From a bacterium (GTDB lineage: Bacteria; Chlamydiota; Chlamydiia; Chlamydiales; SM23-39), in NCBI GenBank assembly GCA_021818045.1, contig JAKAFF010000061.1, positions 1-7,682 on the forward strand: 7,682 nt of DNA. The letters run 5' to 3'. This document shows positions 1 to 5,741 of this stretch, one piece after another. Made by a program: the position numbers and the translations under genes. Numbering within the stretch: position 1 is the first letter of the stretch; each line of letters begins with the position of its first letter. Under the pieces are notes generated by a model, which was not told where the DNA came from, ran no database searches, and saw nothing but the letters and a program-made list of their open reading frames with translations.

Positions 1-20
1 CCCCGCCCTTAAGGGCGGGG
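1..20. terminator. Perfect palindrome with TTAA loop, terminator-like
   Basis: Seen directly: CCCCGCCC, a TTAA tetraloop, then GGGCGGGG, an 8-bp all-GC stem followed by TATTTTC. A strong GC stem followed by a T-rich tract is typical of intrinsic terminators, here probably ending transcription of a gene left of the window. It sits at the window edge, so the upstream gene cannot be seen. It could instead be one unit of a palindromic repeat cluster with the two hairpins that follow. Confidence 0.6.
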
Positions 21-34
21 TATTTTCAAAAAAC

Positions 35-67
35 GGGTAGGGAGGGGTTCGAAGCCCCTCCCTAACC
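35..67. repeat. Hairpin with 8-bp GC stem, extended by 4 further pairs
   Basis: GGGAGGGG (40-47) pairs with CCCCTCCC (55-62) around a seven-base loop TTCGAAG. The stem continues outward with A39-T63, T38-A64, a G37/A65 mismatch, G36-C66 and G35-C67. No T-tract follows, so it is less terminator-like than the hairpin before it. The loop resembles a tRNA T-loop, but no acceptor, D or anticodon arm surrounds it. Confidence 0.55.
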
Positions 68-75
68 AATACAAT

Positions 76-95
76 CCCAGGCCTTAAGGCCTGGG
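76..95. repeat. Perfect 20-bp palindrome with TTAA loop
   Basis: CCCAGGCC, TTAA, GGCCTGGG. It has the same architecture as the palindrome at 1-20: an 8-bp stem, a TTAA loop and a shared CCTTAAGG core. The outer stem bases differ, so it is not a simple copy. It is followed by TTCAC, not by a T-run. It may be a back-up terminator or a repeat unit. Confidence 0.55.
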
Positions 96-144
96 TTCAC
101 AACACACTGTCAGAAAAATACTTATGCCACTTTATATAGCTATT

Positions 145-173
145 TTACAAATATATAGCAAATATGTTAATAA
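145..173 (+). promoter_or_regulatory. Weak candidate promoter for the DUF948/YtxH cluster
   Basis: TTACAA at 145-150, a 17-bp spacer, then TAATAA at 168-173, in a very AT-rich stretch ahead of the first gene at 203. The match to sigma-70 type consensus is modest and AT-rich DNA yields such matches easily. The only other content of the 96-202 gap is AT-rich sequence without structure I can recognise. Confidence 0.25.
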
Positions 174-202
174 TAAAGCTGTGCTGTTAATTTTGGTTAA
201 TT

Positions 203-550
203 ATGCCAATCGAGACGTCTATATCAATTATTGCCGTTGCTTTCGTTGTCTTAGTTGGCTTTTTAATCGCAACGCTCATCAAGCTACAAAAAACCTTGGA
301 CTCCTCCCAAAAGGACTTTCACCATCTGTCCCACGAGGCGACCCACCTCATGGAAAAAGTAGAAGATCTCACAAGCGACTTAAAATCAAAATCAGAAGCG
401 CTCAATTTCGTCTTTCGCCCCTTGAAGTCGTTCGAGAGTCGACATCACAAAGAGACGCACGATACTGTAAAAGAGTTGCTAGGTCTTGTAACCATAGGCC
501 TTAGCCTATTCGATAAAATCAAAGCCGCGGTGAAACATCATGGTCAATAA
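203..550 (+). CDS. DUF948-like membrane-anchored protein
   Basis: A 115-residue protein. Residues about 6-27 form one hydrophobic helix (SIIAVAFVVLVGFLIATLI). A polar, charged region predicted to be helical follows (LQKTLDSSQKDFHHLSHEATHLMEKVEDLTSDL). One N-terminal anchor plus a coiled-coil-like region resembling extracytoplasmic or cytoplasmic spacer helices is typical of DUF948 proteins (YtxG-like in Bacillus), whose exact role is poorly known. The start is the first ATG after an in-frame stop at 188-190; no good Shine-Dalgarno sequence precedes it. Its last 11 bases overlap the next gene, so the two are probably co-transcribed and translationally coupled. A longer reading frame from 124 overlaps it, but has no recognisable content. 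Family assignment rests on architecture and neighbours; function is unknown. Confidence 0.75.
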   Translation: MPIETSISIIAVAFVVLVGFLIATLIKLQKTLDSSQKDFHHLSHEATHLMEKVEDLTSDLKSKSEALNFVFRPLKSFESRHHKETHDTVKELLGLVTIGLSLFDKIKAAVKHHGQ

Positions 551-836
551 AAAACAAGATACGAGTCGCATTGTACTCGGCGCTGCCATCGGCGGACTCA
601 TTGGAGGATGCGTACTGTATTTGCTACGAACCCATGAGCGCCCCATCTTGAGCAAGGTGCGCCGCACACTTGCGAATGTCAGCGATGTGTTGGACGAGAG
701 CCAAGTAAATGACCCAAAACAGGCCATCGATGACATCGAAGAGGCTTTGCCTCAAGGGGAAAACTTGGTATCAGACGCCCTGAATCTCATCGCTACAGGG
801 GTCAATTTATGGAACCATTTCAAAAAAAGGAAATAA
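540..836 (+). CDS. YtxH-like small membrane protein
   Basis: A 98-residue protein. Residues about 11-30 form a glycine-rich hydrophobic segment (IVLGAAIGGLIGGCVLYLL) with the small-residue GxxxG-like spacing typical of YtxH (PF12732) proteins. A charged, mostly alpha-helical tail follows, ending in a basic KKRK. YtxH proteins are associated with stress responses in Firmicutes, but are widespread and of unclear biochemical function. The ATG lies inside the end of the upstream gene (11-bp overlap), with GGTG seven bases upstream as a weak ribosome site. An ORF on the opposite strand covers part of it but has no membrane or family signature. The YtxH label is from pattern, not alignment. Confidence 0.72.
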   Translation: MVNKKQDTSRIVLGAAIGGLIGGCVLYLLRTHERPILSKVRRTLANVSDVLDESQVNDPKQAIDDIEEALPQGENLVSDALNLIATGVNLWNHFKKRK

Positions 837-839
837 GGT

Positions 840-1124
840 ATGCACAAACATTCTGGAAAAGACTTTTTGTTCGGCGCTATGCTAGGAAGCACGTTGGGGG
901 CCCTTTCTGCCTTGATATTGACAACGGAAAAAGGGCACAAGATCAAACGCGAGTTGATCGATAAATATCATGAGTTTGAAGACGCTGTGAAATCTTACGC
1001 GAAACATGGCGAACAAAAAACAAAAAAAGCCATGCACAAGATTGCAAAAAATATACATAAGCAGATTAAAACGGTTTCGCAAACACACCGACGCCGAGTC
1101 TCCAAAACCACGAAGCGCAAATAG
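840..1124 (+). CDS. YtxH-like small membrane protein with lysine-rich tail
   Basis: A 94-residue protein. After a short polar N-terminus (MHKHSGKD), residues about 9-28 form a glycine/alanine-rich hydrophobic segment (FLFGAMLGSTLGALSALIL). TTEKGHKIKREL follows, matching the usual YtxH layout of a GxxxG-type helix followed by a 'P/T-x-x-G-x-x-x-R' step. The remaining 60 residues are strongly basic and end in THRRRVSKTTKRK. Such a tail could touch membrane phospholipid or nucleic acid, but this is inference. It starts three bases after the preceding stop; AAAGGA at 826-831 is a good ribosome site at 8-base spacing. With its two neighbours it forms a three-gene operon of membrane proteins. Confidence 0.72.
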   Translation: MHKHSGKDFLFGAMLGSTLGALSALILTTEKGHKIKRELIDKYHEFEDAVKSYAKHGEQKTKKAMHKIAKNIHKQIKTVSQTHRRRVSKTTKRK

Positions 1125-1155
1125 ATTATTAGATGCTATACACAAATAAATTCAA

Positions 1156-1215
1156 AAGTTGGTTTTTGGCAACGCGAAGCTTTCGCCAAAACAGCTCAAC
1201 TTGAACAAGTTGAGC
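1156..1215. repeat. Overlapping, mutually exclusive inverted repeats
   Basis: The best hairpin is GCTCAACTTG (1194-1203), two bases, then CAAGTTGAGC (1206-1215), a perfect 10-bp stem. A competing structure pairs AAGTTG (1156-1161) with CAACTT (1197-1202) and TTTTGGC (1164-1170) with GCCAAAA (1185-1191). GCGAA/TTCGC (1174-1178 with 1182-1186) can form a small inner hairpin. CAACTT can pair with either side, so the two forms exclude each other. No T-run follows, so this is not a standard terminator for the YtxH cluster, although it lies about 30 bases after its last stop. Confidence 0.5.
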
Positions 1216-1510
1216 GATGCAGGCGGACTCAAAAGTGATAACAATCCGACGCCGGCAGAAACCGATTCTTCAGCTTGTTTCGGTATAGCATTCCAAGAGA
1301 ACCCATTCCAAAGCGCAGACAGTTCACCAGATCTCGCGTCATGTTGTCGTGCTGTTTGATGCCGGCGGCAATTTGCAATATTTGATAAAACCTACGCCCT
1401 GACAGTTCGTTGAACGGCCCGCATTCCTTCAAAGCAAAAAATAGGCAACCGTTCAGGGGATAAAACGTGCCCGTGCCCGCGTACAAAAATAGCATTTTAA
1501 ACAAAAAGTC

Positions 1511-1546
1511 TATACCGAAAATAGAGCATTTTCAGTATACCGAAAA
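1511..1546. repeat. Direct repeat TATACCGAAAA, two copies 25 bp apart
   Basis: TATACCGAAAA occurs at 1511-1521 and exactly again at 1536-1546. Between them GAAAAT (1517-1522) and ATTTTC (1528-1533) form a small hairpin. An inverted copy of the ten-base core lies at 1278-1287. The pair lies just ahead of the DUF3096 gene. It could be an operator, part of a promoter region or the border of a small decayed element. The function is not known from the sequence. Confidence 0.45.
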
Positions 1547-1557
1547 CAAACGCATAT

Positions 1558-1561
1558 GAGG
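1558..1561 (+). promoter_or_regulatory. Ribosome binding site fixing the DUF3096 start
   Basis: GAGG, six bases before the ATG at 1568. It favours this ATG over the in-frame ATG at 1556, which would overlap the site and has no ribosome site of its own. It is one of the clearest Shine-Dalgarno matches in the window. Confidence 0.55.
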
Positions 1562-1567
1562 TATCTC

Positions 1568-1708
1568 ATGCTCCATCCAGTGGTAAGTCCCATCATCGCA
1601 TTGGTGGCGGGGATTTTGATCTTAGTATTCCCCGAACTCCTCAATTTTGTGGTTGCAATCTACTTAATCCTCATGGGACTCATGGGGCTTTTGGGGATCT
1701 TTTTTTAA
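1568..1708 (+). CDS. DUF3096-like small membrane protein (46 aa)
   Basis: A 46-residue, almost wholly hydrophobic protein starting MLHPVVSPIIALVAG. Two membrane segments (about residues 7-20 and 26-45) are separated by a short FPELLN turn. The pattern 'IIALVAGILILVFPELLNFVVAIYLI' with a glycine-rich second helix matches what I know of the DUF3096 family (very small, two-helix inner-membrane proteins of unknown role). The start is supported by GAGG at 1558-1561; an ATG at 1556 would add four residues. It ends six bases before polX and may be co-transcribed with it. Because of its small size it is easily missed in annotation. Confidence 0.75.
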   Translation: MLHPVVSPIIALVAGILILVFPELLNFVVAIYLILMGLMGLLGIFF

Positions 1709-1714
1709 TCGAAG

Positions 1715-3439
1715 ATGGAAAAACAAGAAATCGCCGAGATTCTCGAAGAGATCGCCACTCTCCTCGAAATTCAAGGGGAAAATCCGTTCCGCATTCGGGC
1801 ATATCGCAATGGCGCACGCGCACTGCTCAATATCGATGAAGATCTCGAGACGGTGATTCGCAAAAAAGCCCTGACCGAATATGAAGGGATTGGGGAGCAT
1901 TTAGCGCAAAAAATTACGACTTTGTATCAAACAGGGCGCCTTGCAGAATACGAAAAATTAAAAAGAGCTGTACCAAAAGGCGTTTTAGACCTCATGCAGG
2001 TACAAGGACTTGGGCCCAAAAAAGTAAAGGTGCTCTACACAAAACTGAAAATCCGCTCGCTTACGGATCTCAAAATAGCTGCAGAAAAGGGCAAAATTGC
2101 GTCTCTCAAAGGGTTTGGGCGCAAAACCGAACAAAACATCTTACGCTCCTTGGAACACAAGGCAAGCTATCAAAAACGATATCTTTGGTGGGAAGCTTGG
2201 CAAATAGCACAGCCCATCCTACAACGATTACAAAAGCTCAAAAGCGTCAAACATGCAGAAGTGTGTGGAAGTTTGCGCCGAAAACTAGAGACGGTCGGCG
2301 ACCTCGATTTTCTGATAGGCTCAGATGATCCAAAGCCGGTGATGAAATGGTTCATTTCCCAACCAGAAGTGGCCCATGTGATGGGGCATGGGGAAACGCG
2401 CGCAAGCATTCGATTGGCAAGCGGCATGCAGGCCGATTTAAGGATCGTCCCTCCCCAACAATTCGTCTACGCCCTCGTGTATTTTACAGGATCGAAAGAA
2501 CACAACATCAAAATCCGCACTCGCTCTTTGAAAAAGGGATGGTCGTTAAGCGAATATGGATTTGAATCGGTCAAAAAAAATGGCTCTCCCCCAAAAATCG
2601 CAGACGAAGAGGGGCTGTATCGGGCGTTGGGACTGTCTTACATCCCCCCAGAGATGAGAGAAAATCTCGGAGAGATCGAATCTGCAGCAAAAGGAACGCT
2701 CCCCTGTCTAATAGAAGAGAGCGATATCCGAGGGACATTGCATAATCACACAACCGCCTCAGATGGCCGCAATACGTTAAAAGAGATGGTCCAAGCAGCA
2801 GATCACTTGAAATGGGAATACATCGGCATCTCGGATCACTCAAAATCGAGCTTCCAAGCCAATGGCTTAAGTGCAGAGAGGCTCGTCAAACAGATCGAAA
2901 CAATCCATCAACTCAACGCATCCAAAGAGTTTAAAGCACATATTTTTGCAGGGCTTGAGTGCGATATTTTAGCAGATGGCTCTCTCGATTTTACGAGCAA
3001 AATACTAGAAAAGCTCGATTTTGTGATCGTCTCTGTTCATAACGCTCTCACTCAAGACGAAAAAACGATGACGCGGCGCATCATTAAAGCCTTGGAACAC
3101 CCTCAAACCACCATGCTCGGCCACGCCACGGGAAGACTCTTGTTACAAAGAGATCCCTACCGCGTCAACCTGACCAAAGTGATCGATGCTGCTATTGCCA
3201 ACCACAAAATCATCGAGCTCAATGGCAATCCTTTGCGCATGGATATGGACTGGCGCTTTTGGCATGCAGCTGCAAATAAGGGCCTTTTATGCTGCATCAA
3301 CACAGATGCCCACAGCACAGAAAATCTGCAGTTCATTCGCTGCGGCGTCAATGCCGCAAGAAAAGGGTGGCTAACGAAAGCCCAAGTGATCAATACATTG
3401 CCGCTTAAAAAGATCGCTCAATTGCTGAAGAATCGATGA
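1715..3439 (+). CDS. polX: DNA polymerase/3'-5' exonuclease PolX (family X polymerase + PHP domain)
   Basis: A 574-residue protein, close to the usual length of bacterial PolX (about 570). The family does gap-filling DNA repair synthesis and, through the PHP domain, Mn-dependent 3'-5' exonuclease and AP-site processing in the cytoplasm. Seen here: an N-terminal helical DNA-binding 8-kDa-like domain with helix-hairpin-helix segments (about 58-67, 97-104, 131-143). The nucleotidyltransferase motif CGSLRR (184-189) comes with D196 and D198 in GDLDFL and a third aspartate, D241. FTGSKEHN starts at 257 and YGFE at 281. The C-terminal PHP domain (about 338-574) keeps all nine expected metal ligands: H343, H345, D350, H375, E415, H442, H470, D531 and H533. 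Both activities therefore look intact. It begins with ATG after a weak GAAG site, six bases from the upstream small gene. Its 3' end overlaps the convergent pncA by 35 bp. Confidence 0.95.
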   Translation: MEKQEIAEILEEIATLLEIQGENPFRIRAYRNGARALLNIDEDLETVIRKKALTEYEGIGEHLAQKITTLYQTGRLAEYEKLKRAVPKGVLDLMQVQGLGPKKVKVLYTKLKIRSLTDLKIAAEKGKIASLKGFGRKTEQNILRSLEHKASYQKRYLWWEAWQIAQPILQRLQKLKSVKHAEVCGSLRRKLETVGDLDFLIGSDDPKPVMKWFISQPEVAHVMGHGETRASIRLASGMQADLRIVPPQQFVYALVYFTGSKEHNIKIRTRSLKKGWSLSEYGFESVKKNGSPPKIADEEGLYRALGLSYIPPEMRENLGEIESAAKGTLPCLIEESDIRGTLHNHTTASDGRNTLKEMVQAADHLKWEYIGISDHSKSSFQANGLSAERLVKQIETIHQLNASKEFKAHIFAGLECDILADGSLDFTSKILEKLDFVIVSVHNALTQDEKTMTRRIIKALEHPQTTMLGHATGRLLLQRDPYRVNLTKVIDAAIANHKIIELNGNPLRMDMDWRFWHAAANKGLLCCINTDAHSTENLQFIRCGVNAARKGWLTKAQVINTLPLKKIAQLLKNR

Positions 3440-4019
3440 GAGAGGCTCCCCTCTTTTGCATCTGTTGCAACGCCACATCCCCTCGATGCGGATCGATCGC
3501 GCGACACGCATCCCAAATCACAGATACAGAAAAACCAAACTTTAAAGCATCGAGCACAGAGTACAGTACACAATACTCCGTAGCTACACCTGCAAAAAAC
3601 AAAACCTTTACACCCTGCTTTTGCAAATAAACTGCAAGACCCGTTTGCCTTTGTCGAGCATTGTCAAAAAAGGCGCTATAGCTGTCGATATGGGGATCTG
3701 CTCCCTTATGAAAGATCGCTTCGATCTTTTCGCGATTTAATCCTTTTACAAGATCCGCACCCAATGTATTTTGGATGCAGTGATCAGGCCAAAGTAGTTG
3801 CTCTTGGCCCTCAATTTGAATGCGCTCGCCTACTCGTTTCCCATGGGTGGATGCAAAGCTTACATGATGCGGCGGATGCCAATCCTGTGTTGCTACTACA
3901 TGCTCAAAATGCGGCATCACTTGGTGAATGACGGGAATGACCTCATCCGCCTGAGGCACAGCAAGCGCGCCTCCTGGCATAAAATCATTTTGTAAATCTA
4001 TGAGAATTAATGCTTTCAT
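3405..4019 (-). CDS. pncA: Nicotinamidase
   Basis: A 204-residue isochorismatase-fold hydrolase that deamidates nicotinamide to nicotinate in the cytoplasm. Catalytic triad visible: D8 in DLQNDF, K105 in IFHKG and C150 in GVATEYC; the V-A step before it is the cis-peptide position of the family. Metal ligands D46 and H48 (TQDWHPPHH) and H80 (WPDHC) are present. The start chosen is the ATG at 4019, because DLQNDF then sits at the family's usual position. A longer frame begins with GTG at 4085 inside pncB, but adds 22 residues with no counterpart in the family. The ATG overlaps the pncB stop in an ATGA, so translation is probably coupled. No separate ribosome site is evident. Confidence 0.93.
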   Translation of the reverse strand: MKALILIDLQNDFMPGGALAVPQADEVIPVIHQVMPHFEHVVATQDWHPPHHVSFASTHGKRVGERIQIEGQEQLLWPDHCIQNTLGADLVKGLNREKIEAIFHKGADPHIDSYSAFFDNARQRQTGLAVYLQKQGVKVLFFAGVATEYCVLYSVLDALKFGFSVSVIWDACRAIDPHRGDVALQQMQKRGASLIDSSAIERSF

Positions 4020-5434
4020 CGAAAACTTTGAATAAGTTCTAATTTTTTGCGATATAAAGAGCGCTCTAATCCTGCCAAATACCACCTAGGATTGGTCAAC
4101 CGCTCCATTTCTGGCGCCAATCGCTGCAACTCTTCTTGGGCTTTAGCGCGAATTTGCACCAGTGAAGGAGATTGATAGACCCCCTTCCCTGCTCTAAAAA
4201 TCGGAACTAATACGTCGAAATGAGGTGCTTGTGGCACTACTTGCTGATTCGGATCGTGTTGCGCCACAATCGTACAAGGCTCTTCAATCCCGAGTAACTC
4301 ATCCCAAATCGCATCAGCTACATAAAACTGCCCATCAAAAAATCGACGTACCTGCAAAATACCGGGATTGGTCACTTTTGCTGTCTGCTCAGACAGTTTG
4401 AGTTTATGCTCCCACTGTCCCCACTCATTTTGAAGAGCCGCGAGTTTATAGACGCCATCAAGAGCTGGTTGCCCTTTCCCCGTCACGAGATGGGTTCCCA
4501 CCCCCCACATGGAAATTTTTGCGCCTTGCTGTTTTAAATCGCGAATCAAATATTCATCCAATTCATTGCTCGCCATGATATGCGCCTGAGGAAACCCGGC
4601 CGCATCGAGAAGCTTCCTCACTTCGATACTCAATTGAGCCAAATCTCCAGAATCTAAACGCACCCCAGACAACTTGAAATGGGGTAATTTGCAAGCGGCT
4701 TGAATCGCCCTTTTAGCCCCTTTTAAAGAATCATACGTGTCGATCAGCAAAATGCAATTTTCCGGCATGATTTTCGCAAATGTTTCAAAGGCCATCTGCT
4801 CTTCATCAAACGCCATAATCCAACTATGTGCATGCGTACCGCGCACAGGAATCCCAAATAATTTCCCCGCGATGACATCAGATGTCGACTCGCACCCTCC
4901 GATGAAAGCTGCCCTACTTGCAGAGATCGCACCGTCAATGCCTTGGGCGCGTCGCATTCCAAACTCCACTACGGGATCTGGGCGCGCCGCCATGCAAATG
5001 CGAGCAGATTTCGTCGCAATCAAAGTCTGGAAATTCAAAATATTGAGCAAAGGACTTTCTAAAAGCTGCGCCTGCCACAAAGGCCCCTTCACGCGAATCA
5101 AAGGTTCGTAAGGAAAAACCAAAGACCCCTCTGGTATGGCATCGATGTCACATGCAAATGAAAATTGAGACAGAAAATGTAAAAAAGGCGTCTCAAATAG
5201 ATCTAACTCCTCCAGATAGGCAAGATCGCTTTGCGAAAATTGCAAAGCTTTTAAAAAATCGACCGCAGATTCAAGTCCTGCGGCAATTGCAAACCCTCCT
5301 TGAAAAGGCCACCTTCGAAAATTGAGGGAAAAAACGGCCTCTCGCTGCGCAAGACCTGCTTTCCAATAGCCATAAACCATGGTCAGCTCGTAAAGATCCG
5401 TCAACAAAGCCAAAGACTGACGATAAAGCCTCAT
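4016..5434 (-). CDS. pncB: Nicotinate phosphoribosyltransferase
   Basis: A 472-residue enzyme that joins nicotinate to PRPP (with ATP hydrolysis) to form nicotinate mononucleotide. Features seen: N-terminal LLTDLYELTM (11-19), the EFGMRRAQG segment (157-165), GTHAHS (199-204) with H203 as the likely phosphorylated histidine, SGVRLDSGDL (256-265), and TNPG (355-358). The length and the THAHS form fit the longer bacterial/eukaryotic-like branch rather than the roughly 400-residue E. coli type. Its ATG overlaps the upstream coiled-coil gene's stop by ATGA (5431-5434), and its own stop overlaps the pncA start the same way. PncB and PncA are successive enzymes (nicotinamide to nicotinate to NaMN); completing NAD needs NadD and NadE, which are not in the window. 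Confidence 0.94.
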   Translation of the reverse strand: MRLYRQSLALLTDLYELTMVYGYWKAGLAQREAVFSLNFRRWPFQGGFAIAAGLESAVDFLKALQFSQSDLAYLEELDLFETPFLHFLSQFSFACDIDAIPEGSLVFPYEPLIRVKGPLWQAQLLESPLLNILNFQTLIATKSARICMAARPDPVVEFGMRRAQGIDGAISASRAAFIGGCESTSDVIAGKLFGIPVRGTHAHSWIMAFDEEQMAFETFAKIMPENCILLIDTYDSLKGAKRAIQAACKLPHFKLSGVRLDSGDLAQLSIEVRKLLDAAGFPQAHIMASNELDEYLIRDLKQQGAKISMWGVGTHLVTGKGQPALDGVYKLAALQNEWGQWEHKLKLSEQTAKVTNPGILQVRRFFDGQFYVADAIWDELLGIEEPCTIVAQHDPNQQVVPQAPHFDVLVPIFRAGKGVYQSPSLVQIRAKAQEELQRLAPEMERLTNPRWYLAGLERSLYRKKLELIQSFR

Positions 5435-5741
5435 TTTTGCAATTTATCCCTTTGCTCTTTCAGTTGATCGATTTCGATTTGCACCCGAGCCGCCTTAGCT
5501 CGATAATCTTGCGCAATCTGGATATGTCTGCGCTGTTCCAAAAGCGCTTTATCATTGAACTGCAAATAGATTGCCTGATCTTCATGCCGCAGCGCCCGGG
5601 CCTCGTAGCCCCTTTTAATCTCTTGCAACTCCTCGATTTGCGCATTGATCTGCTGCACCTGTGCAGCTTTACCGTAGCATGGCCCACCACAATCCATAGC
5701 AAAGAAAAGAACAGGAAGACTAAAAAAAATATCCGGCGCAT
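5431..5741 (-). CDS. Small secreted coiled-coil protein, split between two frames (putative -1 frameshift)
   Basis: ATG at 5741 opens a frame giving a convincing signal peptide (MRRIFFLVFLFFSLLW). The recognisable body lies in the -1 frame: after a hydrophobic stretch it reads MDCGGPCYGK, then a charged coiled coil from QQINAQIEEL to DQLKEQRDKL, ending at 5431. They meet at eight T (minus strand; A run 5722-5729 on plus). In the ATG frame this reads TTT TTT TTA, containing T TTT TTA, a known -1 slippery heptamer. A -1 slip, or nine T in place of eight, gives a continuous protein of about 103 residues with a signal peptide. A TTG at 5757 opens the body frame directly, but puts acidic residues ahead of the hydrophobic stretch and lies at or upstream of the likely transcription start; an internal ATG at 5697 would lose the signal. 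The stop overlaps pncB as ATGA. Family not recognised; it may be a sequencing error, a decayed gene or real recoding. Confidence 0.6.

Larger units (their letters stand above)
1125..1567. other. 443-bp gap without a convincing gene
   Basis: No recognisable protein is found on either strand. The two longest frames are a TTG-initiated plus-strand frame (1159-1359) and a TTG-initiated minus-strand frame (1229-1504, 91 codons). Neither has a ribosome site or a domain I know. The minus frame (with GPFNELSGRRFYQIL and GMLYRNKL) could be a remnant of a decayed gene, but its length is within what chance gives here. The left part carries overlapping inverted repeats (1156-1215). The right part has direct repeats of TATACCGAAAA (1511-1521 and 1536-1546), with a third, inverted copy at 1278-1287. 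It could be a gene remnant, a small repeat element or an untranslated regulatory region. Confidence 0.5.

Noticed and set aside
35..67. tRNA T-arm or tRNA 3' end (GGGGTTCGAAG-CCCC)
   Set aside because: The loop resembles a T-loop, but the stem is 8 bp and extends outward without acceptor pairing to an upstream half. No anticodon or D arm is found.
124..504. 126-residue plus-strand frame overlapping the DUF948-like gene
   Set aside because: It is in another frame, has a composition without membrane or domain logic, and would displace a gene that has a good anchor helix and overlaps its partner correctly.
1164..1191. Intrinsic terminator after the YtxH genes
   Set aside because: The stem TTTTGGC/GCCAAAA is present, but it is followed by CAGCTC, not a T-run.
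1159..1359. 66-residue plus-strand frame starting with TTG
   Set aside because: No ribosome site, no domain, and its first part is made by the inverted repeats at 1156-1215; more likely non-coding.
4020..4085. N-terminal extension of nicotinamidase from GTG at 4085
   Set aside because: It would overlap pncB by 70 bp and add 22 residues not found in the family. The ATG at 4019 gives the expected start and the ATGA overlap.
4737..5111. 124-residue plus-strand frame opposite pncB
   Set aside because: Antisense shadow of a well-conserved enzyme gene, with no recognisable content of its own.
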